Shown: positions 1-7,216 of the stretch, one piece after another | Numbering within the stretch: position 1 is the first letter of the stretch | Layout: the number at the start of each line of letters is the position of its first letter | From: Acidobacteriaceae bacterium | GTDB lineage: Bacteria; Acidobacteriota; Terriglobia; Bryobacterales; Bryobacteraceae | Assembly: GCA_903970405.1 (NCBI GenBank) | Contig: CAJCIT010000102.1 | Location: 1-44,544, forward strand | Length of the DNA stretch: 44,544 bases | Direction: 5' to 3' | The notes under the pieces: model-generated | Database searches by the model: none | What the model was told of the DNA's origin: nothing | The model's input: the letters and a program-made list of their open reading frames with translations, nothing else | Made by a program: the position numbers and the translations under genes

Positions 1-9
1 GCCGGTCTC

Positions 10-180
10 TGATTAAATTGATCCGATACTCAATTCGTCTGGAATCCGACTCGTCATATACGCACTGGTGAGCATGCTCCGGTGATTCGCACATGGAGAA
101 GCCTAAAGGTGCTCGGGGGATTCCCCCCTTATAGCCAGTTAGGGGTCAAGGACGGGGATCGGTTGGACGTTCTCGCAGGG
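10..180 (+). ncRNA. ssrS: 6S RNA (RNA polymerase-binding regulatory RNA)
   Basis: The segment 65-105 is strikingly like the apical half of E. coli 6S RNA: TGGTGAGCATGCTC at 66-79, then a loop, then GAGAAGCCTAAAGGTG at 96-111, against TTGGTGAGCATGCTC and GAGAAGCCTTAAAACTG. The apical stem is kept by compensating bases (CTCC with GGAG here, CTCGG with CCGAG in E. coli). A small hairpin GGGGG-ATT-CCCCC at 115-127, followed by TTATAGCC, matches the hairpin on the 3' side of the central bubble. Possible closing-stem pairs are CCGAT 23-27 with ATCGG 158-162 and CGTC 36-39 with GACG 151-154. 6S RNA mimics an open promoter and sequesters the housekeeping RNA polymerase. Both ends are approximate, and the true 5' end may lie at or just before the window edge. 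Confidence 0.82.
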
Positions 181-200
181 TTTACTCGACTGGGTCTGCT

Positions 201-223
201 CACGATGCTTCAATCGCATCGTG
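201..223. other. Perfect stem-loop between 6S RNA and ymdB
   Basis: CACGATGC at 201-208 and GCATCGTG at 216-223 form an 8-bp perfect stem around a 7-base loop. No T-run follows, so it is not a typical intrinsic terminator. It could be part of the 6S processing region or of the leader of the next gene. The rest of 181-299 shows nothing recognisable. Confidence 0.45.
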
Positions 224-299
224 TTCAGGCCAGCTTCCCTACGCTCCGGGTTCCCGGCGCCAACCGGACCGTCGCACTTCTCCCCTGAAATCCTAAAGA

Positions 300-1079
300 A
301 TGAACATTCTTTTTATTGGTGACATTTTCGCCGCCGCTGGGCGAAACATGGTCACTGAGCATGTTGGCCCAATCGTTGCTGAACATCAAGTGGAACTTGT
401 CATCGCAAACGGCGAGAACAGCGCGGGCGGGTTTGGCATCACGCCCCAGATTGCCGAGGACATGCTAAGCCTCGGCATCGATGTGCTGACCGGCGGCAAC
501 CACAGTTTCGACAAGAAAGAGATCTATGACTATCACGATCGCGAGCCGCGATTGCTGCGTCCGGACAATTATCCGGGTGGCCTCCCGGGCAAAGGCGTCC
601 TCACCGGTACCACCAAGCTGGGAACGCCGTTCGCGGTGATCAACCTGCAGGGCCGGGCGCAGATGTCGAGCATCGATTGCCCGTTTCAAGCCGCCGACCG
701 CATCCTGGCAAGTTTGGATCCGGCGATCAAAATTCGATTTGTCGATTTTCACGCGGAGCTAACCAGCGAGAAGGTTGCCATGGGCTGGCATCTGGACGGC
801 CGCGCCACGGCGATGATCGGCACGCATACCCACGTTCCCACCGCCGATTCGCGCATTCTGCCGGGTGGCCTCGCCTATCAGACGGATGCAGGCATGACCG
901 GGCCTTATGACTCCGTGATCGGCGTTGAGAAAGAGGCGATACTGCGGCGCTTTCTGACCGGCGTGCCGACTCGCATGGAGGCAGCGCGCGGCGGCGCCGA
1001 GTTGCATGGCGTCGTCATCACGGCCGATCCGAAGACCGGCCAGGCTTCGGCAATCCAGCGCATCCGCGCCATTCGTTGA
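300..1079 (+). CDS. ymdB: YmdB-family metallophosphoesterase (TIGR00282)
   Basis: Cytoplasmic dimetal phosphoesterase of 259 residues, the usual family length. Characterised relatives hydrolyse 2',3'-cyclic nucleotides and affect RNA turnover and biofilm or motility decisions. The metal-site signature is complete: GD at 7-8, NGEN at 37-40, GGNH at 65-68, DFH ending at H151 and GTHTHVP at 174-180. The ATG at 300 gives the canonical family N-terminus MNILFIGDIF. The SD is weak (AAAG upstream). In many bacteria this gene follows rny (RNase Y), which would lie just left of the window. Here it directly follows the 6S RNA, so two RNA-linked functions are adjacent. Family assignment is firm, but the physiological substrate in this organism is unknown. 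Confidence 0.93.
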   Translation: MNILFIGDIFAAAGRNMVTEHVGPIVAEHQVELVIANGENSAGGFGITPQIAEDMLSLGIDVLTGGNHSFDKKEIYDYHDREPRLLRPDNYPGGLPGKGVLTGTTKLGTPFAVINLQGRAQMSSIDCPFQAADRILASLDPAIKIRFVDFHAELTSEKVAMGWHLDGRATAMIGTHTHVPTADSRILPGGLAYQTDAGMTGPYDSVIGVEKEAILRRFLTGVPTRMEAARGGAELHGVVITADPKTGQASAIQRIRAIR

Positions 1080-1116
1080 CGGACGCTGGCGTTCGCTCCC
1101 AAGAGTAGTGGATCAT

Positions 1117-1482
1117 ATGGCTGGAAATTTCAGAGAACTTCAGGCAAAGATGGATAGCGCGAGCCGTCGAGACAACGTGCAACGGGTGCGTGAGGAGTTA
1201 CAACGCATGGCCTTGGAGGAGTTGCGGGGCGCGAAACAACTCACGCAGTCCGATATGGCCGAGATGCCGCTCTCAACTAAGCCCGTTAAGGCTTCCGGGC
1301 TAACGAAAGCGATGCGAGCCCTGCACCTTCCGGAAGTCCAGATCGCCAGTCTGAAGGCGTGGCTGGAAAAGGGCGCGGGCCGGACCGAGATAGCTGGAGG
1401 CGGTCCCGGGATCGATCGCGTTTTCAGTGTTCAAGACCTGGTGGCCGCGGGCTTCGATGAGACGAATACCGACCAGACCTGA
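1117..1482 (+). CDS. Orphan XRE/HigA-like protein, partly degenerate
   Basis: Small protein of 121 residues starting MAGNFRELQAKM. Residues about 20-50 (RVREELQRMALEELRGAKQLTQSDMAEM) read like the start of HigA/XRE-type antitoxins, where a charged helix precedes the first helix of the HTH. The recognition helix and the conserved C-terminal part (the usual 'VSKLE...STLRRY' region) are not visible in this frame or by simple frameshift. The rest is unrecognised. The frame is open further upstream to 1006, but that overlaps ymdB, so the internal ATG at 1117 is preferred. No toxin gene lies beside it. It may be a decayed antitoxin or a recombined HTH protein; function is uncertain. Confidence 0.5.
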   Translation: MAGNFRELQAKMDSASRRDNVQRVREELQRMALEELRGAKQLTQSDMAEMPLSTKPVKASGLTKAMRALHLPEVQIASLKAWLEKGAGRTEIAGGGPGIDRVFSVQDLVAAGFDETNTDQT

Positions 1483-1601
1483 GCGTCTCTATAGCCACAG
1501 CCGGCGAGTCGTCGTGCCGCCTGTACTCGCCCATTACTTTTAACGCCGGTCAGTTGATATGCTCTAACGATTCATTCCGTTTGTACCAGGAGGAACCGCC
1601 C

Positions 1602-2642
1602 ATGCCGCTCCGTACGCGTCGCTCCATTGCCTTGCAGTTAGCCATCCTCTTCCCCACAGTGGGCCGGCTGCTGTATGGCTACGCCCACAGCGGCGCAATT
1701 CCAGCCATGACTGGCGCCGCGAAGGCGTTTCTCGATTCCCTTTGGGCGGAACAACGGGAAAGAGCTACGTTCAAGCTCGATGACGACGAACTGTCCAATT
1801 GGTTTTACACACCCGTCCCGCGCAAAGGCCTTCCCCTTCGCGAAATGAGCTCCGGCCAGCGCCAACTCGGCATGGCGTTGCTCAGCGCCGGGTTGAGCCA
1901 GAACGGATTTGCGAAGTCCACCAGCATCATGAGTCTGGAGGAAGTGCTGCTGGCCACGCAGGGCGATGTTCCCCCGCGCCGCGACCCCGATGGCTACTTC
2001 TTCAGCATTTTTGGCGAGCCTTCCGAAAGCGGCGCCTGGAGTTACCGCGTGGAAGGCCACCATCTGAGCCTTCACTTCGCCATCGTGGACGGCAAATTGA
2101 GCGGTTCGCCCACCTTCTTCGGAAGTAACCCAGCCAAGGTTCTGGAAGGCCGCCGCAAGGGTCTGCGCGTCCTGGGCCAGGAAGAGGATCTGGGCCGCGA
2201 ATTGATTCACGCCCTTACGCCGGAACAGCAGAAGACAGCCATCATTCTGGCCACCGCGCCGGCTGATATCCTCACGGAGCACTCCCGGCAAGCCGCGCTT
2301 GCCGGTCAACCGGCCGGAATCCGGATCAGCGCCTTGAGCGGCGCCCAAGGGGACAAGCTGCACTCCTTGCTGCACGAATATTGCGGCAACATGACGGAAG
2401 AGGTGGCCGCCTTCCGCAAGGAACAAATCCGCAAGGTGAGCAACGATCTTTGGTTTGCGTGGGCGGGCGGCACCGAACCGGGAGACCTCCATTACTATCG
2501 TGTTCAATCACCCGAGTTCCTGATTGAATTTGACGACACCCAGAACCACGGTAACCACATCCACTCGGTGTGGCGCGATTTCAAAGGAGACTTCGGCCGC
2601 GATATTCTGGCCGATCACTATCGCACCGGCCATCGGTCGTGA
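1602..2642 (+). CDS. DUF3500 domain protein
   Basis: Protein of 346 residues matching DUF3500, a family of unknown biochemical role common in Acidobacteriota, Planctomycetota and marine bacteria. Family-like segments are FSIFGEPSESGAWSYRVEGH followed by LSLHF, then SGSPTFFGSNPA, and near the end HYYRVQSPEFLIEFDDTQN followed by HGNHIHSVWRDF; the last is His-rich and could bind metal. The ATG at 1602 has a strong SD (AGGAGG ending about 8 bases upstream), so the longer reading from 1554 is rejected. The N-terminus has two Args followed by a mildly hydrophobic stretch but no clear signal peptide. It appears to be monocistronic. Confidence 0.85.
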   Translation: MPLRTRRSIALQLAILFPTVGRLLYGYAHSGAIPAMTGAAKAFLDSLWAEQRERATFKLDDDELSNWFYTPVPRKGLPLREMSSGQRQLGMALLSAGLSQNGFAKSTSIMSLEEVLLATQGDVPPRRDPDGYFFSIFGEPSESGAWSYRVEGHHLSLHFAIVDGKLSGSPTFFGSNPAKVLEGRRKGLRVLGQEEDLGRELIHALTPEQQKTAIILATAPADILTEHSRQAALAGQPAGIRISALSGAQGDKLHSLLHEYCGNMTEEVAAFRKEQIRKVSNDLWFAWAGGTEPGDLHYYRVQSPEFLIEFDDTQNHGNHIHSVWRDFKGDFGRDILADHYRTGHRS

Positions 2643-2662
2643 CTGTAGCCGGGAGCTGAATC

Positions 2663-2818
2663 CTACAGATTACCCGTGAGATACAAAAGGACGAGGATCA
2701 CCAGCACCAGCGTCAGTCCGCCGGACGGATAGTATCCCCAACCGGACGAGTACCCCCACCTCGGGAGCGCCCCAACGATAAGAAGCACCAAAACAATGAG
2801 CAGGATGAGTGAAATCAC
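2663..2818 (-). CDS. DUF3309 small membrane protein
   Basis: A 51-residue protein read on the minus strand from a GTG start at 2818 to TAG at 2663-2665. It begins MISLILLIVLVLLIVGALPR and continues through WGYSSGWGYYPSGG to a second hydrophobic segment ending in YLTGNL. Two transmembrane helices around a Trp/Tyr/Gly-rich P-[RT]-W...WGYYPSGG linker are the hallmark of DUF3309, a family of about 50 residues of unknown function. A GGAGA ribosome site lies about 7 bases before the GTG. It is convergent with the DUF3500 gene (20 bases apart) and divergent from the rhamnose isomerase gene. Confidence 0.85.
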   Translation of the reverse strand: MISLILLIVLVLLIVGALPRWGYSSGWGYYPSGGLTLVLVILVLLYLTGNL

Positions 2819-2964
2819 TGAACGTCTCCGTTTCCGAAGCGGCTCTTCGCGCCGCCCCTAATGTGTTGACTCGTACGGCCCCCTTCTTGAACACATAGAA
2901 AAAATGCCGGGCCGGCGCAACCGCGACTCGATGGCCTGAGGCGCAGTGTCATACCCTGTGATCG

Positions 2965-4167
2965 ATGACACTTCGCACCTCCGCCGCGCGGGAGACCGCC
3001 GTCTTCGCGGCCCTCGACGACTTCCGAATCGAGCTTCCGTCCTGGGGATTTGCCCAGACCGGCACGCGATTCGGCAAGTTCCTTCAGCCCGCTGCCGCCG
3101 CGACACTGGAAGAGAAGTTCGCGGACGCCGGATTGGTCCACTCGCTTACAAAGGCTTGCCCCACTATCGCGCTCCACGTGCTGTGGGATCTACCGCAAGG
3201 CGTAGCGAACGTGAGTGACGTCAAAACGCTCGCCGCCAAGCACGGCGTGGCGCCGGGCTCCATCAACCCCAACCTCTTTCAAGATCAGATCTACAAGTAT
3301 GGTTCGTTCGGCAATCCTGAGGCGGCGGTGCGTAAGGCGGCGCTCGGCCACGTCATCGACAGCATTGCGATCCAGACGGCGCTCAAGAGCCGCGACCTTT
3401 CGCTTTGGTTCGCTGACGGTAGCAATTACCCCGGCACGGCCAACATGCGCCGGCGCAAGACGTGGTTCGTGGAAGGACTTCAAGAGGCGCACGCGCGGCT
3501 CGCACCCCGGCAGCGCATGCTGGTGGAGTACAAGCCGTTCGAGCCGGCTTTTTATCACACCGATATCGCCGATTGGGGAATGGCGCTGCTGCTGGCCCGC
3601 GAGGCCGGTCCCCAAGCGAAGGTTCTGGTGGATACCGGTCACCATTATCAAGCGCAGAATATTGAGCAGATTGTGGCGTGGCTGCTCAGCGAGAACATGC
3701 TGGGCGGATTCCACTTCAACGACCGCCGCTATGCAGACGACGACCTGACGCTTGGCTCCATTGACCCTTACCAGGTGTTTCGCATCTTCCATGAGATCCG
3801 TTTTTACGAATGGGAGACGGGCGCGCAGGCCGACATTGCCTACATGATTGACCAAAGCCACAATTTAAAGGGCAAAATTGAGGCGATGATTCAGACCGCC
3901 ATGGCGGCGCAGGAGTTATTCGCCAAGGCCGCTCTGGTGGACCACGCCGCGCTGGCGGATGCTCAGTCAAGAACCGATCTGGTTGCCGCCGAGGAGTTGC
4001 TTCGCGATGCCTTTGCGACAGACGTGCGGCCGCTCCTGCGCGAGTGGCGGCGCAATCAGGGCATCCGGGAAGAACCGCTGGCGGCCTTTCGTGAGAGCGG
4101 TTATCTGGAGCGAATTACACGTGAGCGAGCGGAGCGCAATGCCGTGGCGGCCGGTTCTTACGCCTAG
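2965..4167 (+). CDS. rhaI: L-rhamnose isomerase (RhaI type)
   Basis: Cytoplasmic TIM-barrel isomerase of 400 residues converting L-rhamnose to L-rhamnulose, of the RhaI type (as in Pseudomonas and Rhizobium) rather than E. coli RhaA. The metal and catalytic residues can be placed by spacing against the Pseudomonas stutzeri enzyme with a constant offset of 31: E188, D223, H250 and D296 (structural metal) and H226, D258 and D260 (catalytic metal), in the contexts LVEYKPFEP, VLVDTGHH, GGFHFND and YMIDQSHN. The ATG at 2965 has no clear SD. No rhamnulokinase, aldolase or transporter is next to it, so the rest of the pathway must be elsewhere. Confidence 0.92.
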   Translation: MTLRTSAARETAVFAALDDFRIELPSWGFAQTGTRFGKFLQPAAAATLEEKFADAGLVHSLTKACPTIALHVLWDLPQGVANVSDVKTLAAKHGVAPGSINPNLFQDQIYKYGSFGNPEAAVRKAALGHVIDSIAIQTALKSRDLSLWFADGSNYPGTANMRRRKTWFVEGLQEAHARLAPRQRMLVEYKPFEPAFYHTDIADWGMALLLAREAGPQAKVLVDTGHHYQAQNIEQIVAWLLSENMLGGFHFNDRRYADDDLTLGSIDPYQVFRIFHEIRFYEWETGAQADIAYMIDQSHNLKGKIEAMIQTAMAAQELFAKAALVDHAALADAQSRTDLVAAEELLRDAFATDVRPLLREWRRNQGIREEPLAAFRESGYLERITRERAERNAVAAGSYA

Positions 4168-4423
4168 CCGCCGATGTAAGTCTGAGGTTTTGTCAAAGCC
4201 ATATCTCACACTGCTTCAATAAGGCGACGCCGATGAGTGCCCGGCCTCGCGGCGTCCCTAACTCGACCTTTCCTGTCGAAAGCATTTCAAAACACTCCCC
4301 GAGTGTCGGGGTATCTTCCCGGCTCGCGAACCTCCACGGAACCGCTCAGATCGGCACTTTCCCCCAGGGGGATTTCATTTGGTACCATCAAAGGTCCCTG
4401 CCGCCAAACCGGCCCATTCCTGA
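4168..4423. other. Intergenic leader of the envelope operon with stem-loops
   Basis: No gene is seen. A hairpin CCCCGA-GTG-TCGGGG lies at 4297-4311, and a G/C-rich inverted CCCCC-A-GGGGG lies near 4362-4372. The operon promoter is probably here, but no convincing -35/-10 pair can be pointed to. Neither hairpin is followed by a T-run. Confidence 0.35.
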
Positions 4424-4429
4424 GTGAAT

Positions 4430-5215
4430 ATGAACACCGATTGGTATTACGCAAACTCGGGCGAGCGCGCCGGCCCAGTAACGGAATCGGAGTTCCTCGA
4501 TCTACGCCGCAGCGGGCAGATTGGCGCTCAAACGCTGGTCTGGCGGGAGGGCATGACGGGATGGCAGCCACTCTCGGAGGCGATCGCCGCCGCAGCTTCG
4601 AGTTCCCCCGATGACGGATCCTGCACAGTCTGCGGACGGAACGTGGGCACGGAAAATCTGATTGTTTTCCAATCGTCGCGGGTGTGCGCCGATTGCAAGG
4701 ACGGCTTCTTCCGCCGGGTCCGCGAGCAGGGAGTCAGCGATGCGGGCGGCGGCGCAGGCAGCGTTCGTTTCGCCGGCTTCTGGATCCGGTTACTGGCCCT
4801 GTTCCTAGATTATCTGACCATTTCAGCCGTGACATGGCCCCTTACGATTGCTTTTTTCGCTTTCTTGGGTATTGGCAATATGCCGAATAACCAGGCGGCC
4901 GATCCCGCCGCGGTGCTTCTGATCTTTGGCCGGGCGGGCGTGTTCTCGCTGGTCCTGTTCATTCTGCAAGCCGCCTACCAGGGCTGGTTTCTTGCGAAAC
5001 GGGGCGGGACACCGGGCAAACTCATTTTGGGCCTTCGCGTAATGCGGTCCGATGGCGGTGGCCTCACTTTTTGGCGCGGCATCGGACGATACTTCGCCTT
5101 CACTCTCAGCACGCTGATTTTATACATAGGATGCATCATGGCGGCGTTCGATGACGAAAAACGCGCCCTCCACGACCGGATCTGCGATACTCGCGTCATT
5201 TACAAGAATCCATGA
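4430..5215 (+). CDS. GYF_2 - zinc ribbon - RDD membrane protein
   Basis: First gene of a ten-gene operon, 261 residues from the ATG at 4430 (a GTG at 4424 adds two). An N-terminal GYF_2 (DUF4339) domain, WYYANSGERAGPV to W..REGMTGWQPL, covers about residues 5-50; such domains usually bind proline-rich partners. A four-Cys zinc knuckle follows (CTVC and CADC, about 65-89). An RDD-family transmembrane domain fills about 113-258, with FAGFWIRLLALFLDYL, the family motif KRGGTPGKLILGLRV and DEKRALHDRICDTRVI. The sequence shows a cytoplasmic sensor or adaptor head on a membrane anchor or channel-like domain. The ATGA overlap with the next gene points to coupling. The role is inferred only from the operon. 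Confidence 0.87.
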   Translation: MNTDWYYANSGERAGPVTESEFLDLRRSGQIGAQTLVWREGMTGWQPLSEAIAAAASSSPDDGSCTVCGRNVGTENLIVFQSSRVCADCKDGFFRRVREQGVSDAGGGAGSVRFAGFWIRLLALFLDYLTISAVTWPLTIAFFAFLGIGNMPNNQAADPAAVLLIFGRAGVFSLVLFILQAAYQGWFLAKRGGTPGKLILGLRVMRSDGGGLTFWRGIGRYFAFTLSTLILYIGCIMAAFDDEKRALHDRICDTRVIYKNP

Positions 5216-5808
5216 CCGAGACAGGCATTGCCGTCATTGCGTGTCCGCGCTGTGGCCACGAACTTCCTCCCGAGACCGTTCGGCCAGGTGGAGCGGCTTG
5301 CTATAACTGCGAGACTCGCGTCGAAACCACCGTCTTTAGCGCCGCCTTCCGCAGTCACTCGGTTCCCCGGGATTTGCTCATCGAAAGCGGCGAGGCGGGC
5401 TGTTTCTTTCACCCGGACCGCATCGCCGTGTCGCCCTGCTCGCACTGCGGACGATTCCTTTGCAACCTTTGCCTGATCGATTGGTCGGGATCGTCCCTGT
5501 GCATTGCTTGTATCGAGGTGTTTCAAAAGGCGCCACAGAGTTCTTTTCTCTCCGCGGACCGTTTTCACTTCGATTCCCTGGCGCTGGCGCTAGCCACCGT
5601 TCCCGCGCTGCTCATTTCACCCAGCATTGTCAGCGCGCCGCTTGCGCTGGGCATGGTGTTGTTTACGTTTCGCAAGCAGACCAGCATCGCGCCCCGATAC
5701 AAGTGGCGTTTCATCCTCGCCGGCGTGCTGGCTTTCCTGCAGATCGCCGGGTGGATCTGGCTGCTTGTTTACGGTTTCGCTCAAGCCACCCGAAGAACCG
5801 GATCATGA
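5212..5808 (+). CDS. Zinc-finger (B-box-like) membrane protein
   Basis: 198 residues. The N-terminal half has two Cys clusters: a zinc ribbon C11-C14/C30-C33, and a B-box-like module C64, H67, C76-C79, C84-C87, C97-C100 with the spacing CFFHPDRIAVSPCSHCGRFL. Two or three transmembrane helices follow (about 124-152 and 166-189). The start overlaps the preceding stop (ATGA), and its own stop overlaps the next start. B-box zinc fingers are mainly known for protein-protein contacts. In this operon the protein probably tethers or senses partners at the inner face of the membrane. No enzyme motif is visible. Confidence 0.8.
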   Translation: MTETGIAVIACPRCGHELPPETVRPGGAACYNCETRVETTVFSAAFRSHSVPRDLLIESGEAGCFFHPDRIAVSPCSHCGRFLCNLCLIDWSGSSLCIACIEVFQKAPQSSFLSADRFHFDSLALALATVPALLISPSIVSAPLALGMVLFTFRKQTSIAPRYKWRFILAGVLAFLQIAGWIWLLVYGFAQATRRTGS

Positions 5809-6863
5809 CATCGGACCCCATCGCATCGCTTACAACCGGGGCCGCAAGCCCGGTTTCAACGCCAGATGCCGTTCCGGTGGCGGCGCCGAAGTACCGGCGC
5901 TTGGTGCGCCAGTGGTGGCGCTGGAAGTTCGATGAAGCTTGGCTCGCCGCCGATCACGTCCTGATTGTCCGCACACGATTCTTCAGTGAACGATACCTGC
6001 GCCTCTATTGGGCCGATATCGCGGCATTGCTGTTCTTTCCCGCGGCGCAAAACCGCGGAATCGCATTGATTGGTGAAATCATATGCTTGGTGGCTGGCCC
6101 GGCCTTAATTCTGCTTGGCGGCCCGGCAGGCGGCCGAACTTTCTTTACCGCCTCGCGGGTGGCCGGTTTGAGTATTGCCGGGACATCGATCGTGCTGTAT
6201 TCGGTCTGGCGATTCACTCGCCGGCGCTGGAATGTCGAAGTTTTGACTCTCACCGGCCGAGCCGTTGTCCCGCTGGCTATCAGGCGACCGCGATCAGAAC
6301 GGTACGTCGACCTGCTTAGACAGAATGTGGAGTCCGCGCAGCCACCCGTCGAAGCGCCAGTTGAGTTGCTGACAGAACAGAGCACGATCCAGATTGACGC
6401 CGCCGGCCAGCCGCCCCCGACCGCCTTTCTGGGAGCGGTGACCCCGGAGAAGCGTCCGATTGTCGCCCTTCATGCCGCCGTCTTCTTACTCGGAATCGTT
6501 ACCTCCGCCCTCAGTTACTTGACTGCCGGCTCACCCTGGTATCCGCTGTTCATTTTCTCCGCCGTACTTTTTTATCTGGGGCTGCCGGTCTTGTTCTTCC
6601 TGCAGCAGGGCCCCGAGTTCCCCTTCGCCGTCCGCTGCGCGGCCGTTCTCAACATGTCGATAGGCGCCGCCGCTCTGCTTGGCGTCTCCACGGGCTACAC
6701 GCTCTTCCGCCTGGCCGCTTTCGGTTTCGCCGGACCGCGCATGGACAACCTGGTGAACGTTCTGCGCCTGATCTGCTGCCTGTTTGGCATCATGAGCCTT
6801 TGGAAGTACAGAATTGACAGGGAAGCGTCCCCCACTCCGCCTCAGCGCACCCTCTTGAGCTGA
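5805..6863 (+). CDS. Polytopic membrane protein of unknown function in MoxR operon
   Basis: 352 residues from the ATG at 5805, whose ATGA overlaps the previous stop; the open frame extends upstream to 5460 but only through the preceding gene. A soluble N-terminus (RRLVRQWWRWKFDEAWL) looks like a PH-like fold start, with FFSERYLRLYWADIAALLFF leading into the first membrane helices. About six further hydrophobic helices follow in two groups, separated by a soluble loop around residues 160-220. No family is recognised. Position between two zinc-finger membrane proteins suggests it belongs to the same complex. Confidence 0.75.
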   Translation: MTSDPIASLTTGAASPVSTPDAVPVAAPKYRRLVRQWWRWKFDEAWLAADHVLIVRTRFFSERYLRLYWADIAALLFFPAAQNRGIALIGEIICLVAGPALILLGGPAGGRTFFTASRVAGLSIAGTSIVLYSVWRFTRRRWNVEVLTLTGRAVVPLAIRRPRSERYVDLLRQNVESAQPPVEAPVELLTEQSTIQIDAAGQPPPTAFLGAVTPEKRPIVALHAAVFLLGIVTSALSYLTAGSPWYPLFIFSAVLFYLGLPVLFFLQQGPEFPFAVRCAAVLNMSIGAAALLGVSTGYTLFRLAAFGFAGPRMDNLVNVLRLICCLFGIMSLWKYRIDREASPTPPQRTLLS

Positions 6864-6871
6864 CGAAACCG

Positions 6872-7216
6872 ATGCCAAGACTTGCTCTCCATCGCTGTTT
6901 TCATCATGAGGACCGGGAAGCCGTCTGCCGCTGCCCGAACTGCGCCCGCTATTTTTGCCGCGAGTGCGTGGCCCCGCACGATGGGCGATTGCTTTGTTCC
7001 CCGTGCGTATTGAATCTGGCGGCAGCGGCTTCGGACACCGAGGCTGTCCGGCGTGTGCCGCGGGGCATTGGCCAGGTATTTCTTGCCGTGCTCACGCTGC
7101 TAATGGTCTGGCTGATCTTTTTTCTGGCGGGCTGGACCCTGATTCAACTGCGTCCCACTGCGCCAGTTGCCGGTTTACGCGCGACCCCCTTAGGCGTGGA
7201 GGCGCGAGCCGTGTGA
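6872..7216 (+). CDS. Small B-box-like zinc-finger membrane protein
   Basis: 114 residues. Cys/His ligands lie in the order C9, H11/H12, C19/C21, C24, C29, C32, C42, C45, the same B-box-like module as in the gene at 5212 (compare CFHHEDREAVCRCPNCARYF with CFFHPDRIAVSPCSHCGRFL). One transmembrane helix (about 68-92) follows. It appears to be a shortened paralogue of the neighbouring zinc-finger protein. It starts 8 bases after the previous gene, and its TGA overlaps the GTG of the next. Confidence 0.8.
   Translation: MPRLALHRCFHHEDREAVCRCPNCARYFCRECVAPHDGRLLCSPCVLNLAAAASDTEAVRRVPRGIGQVFLAVLTLLMVWLIFFLAGWTLIQLRPTAPVAGLRATPLGVEARAV

Noticed and set aside
82-288. 68-residue open frame upstream of ymdB
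   Set aside because: It overlaps the 6S RNA core, has no ribosome site and shows no protein-like pattern.
1638-2507. Long minus-strand open frame opposite the DUF3500 gene
   Set aside because: Shadow frame in GC-rich coding DNA; the plus-strand frame has the family match and a strong ribosome site.
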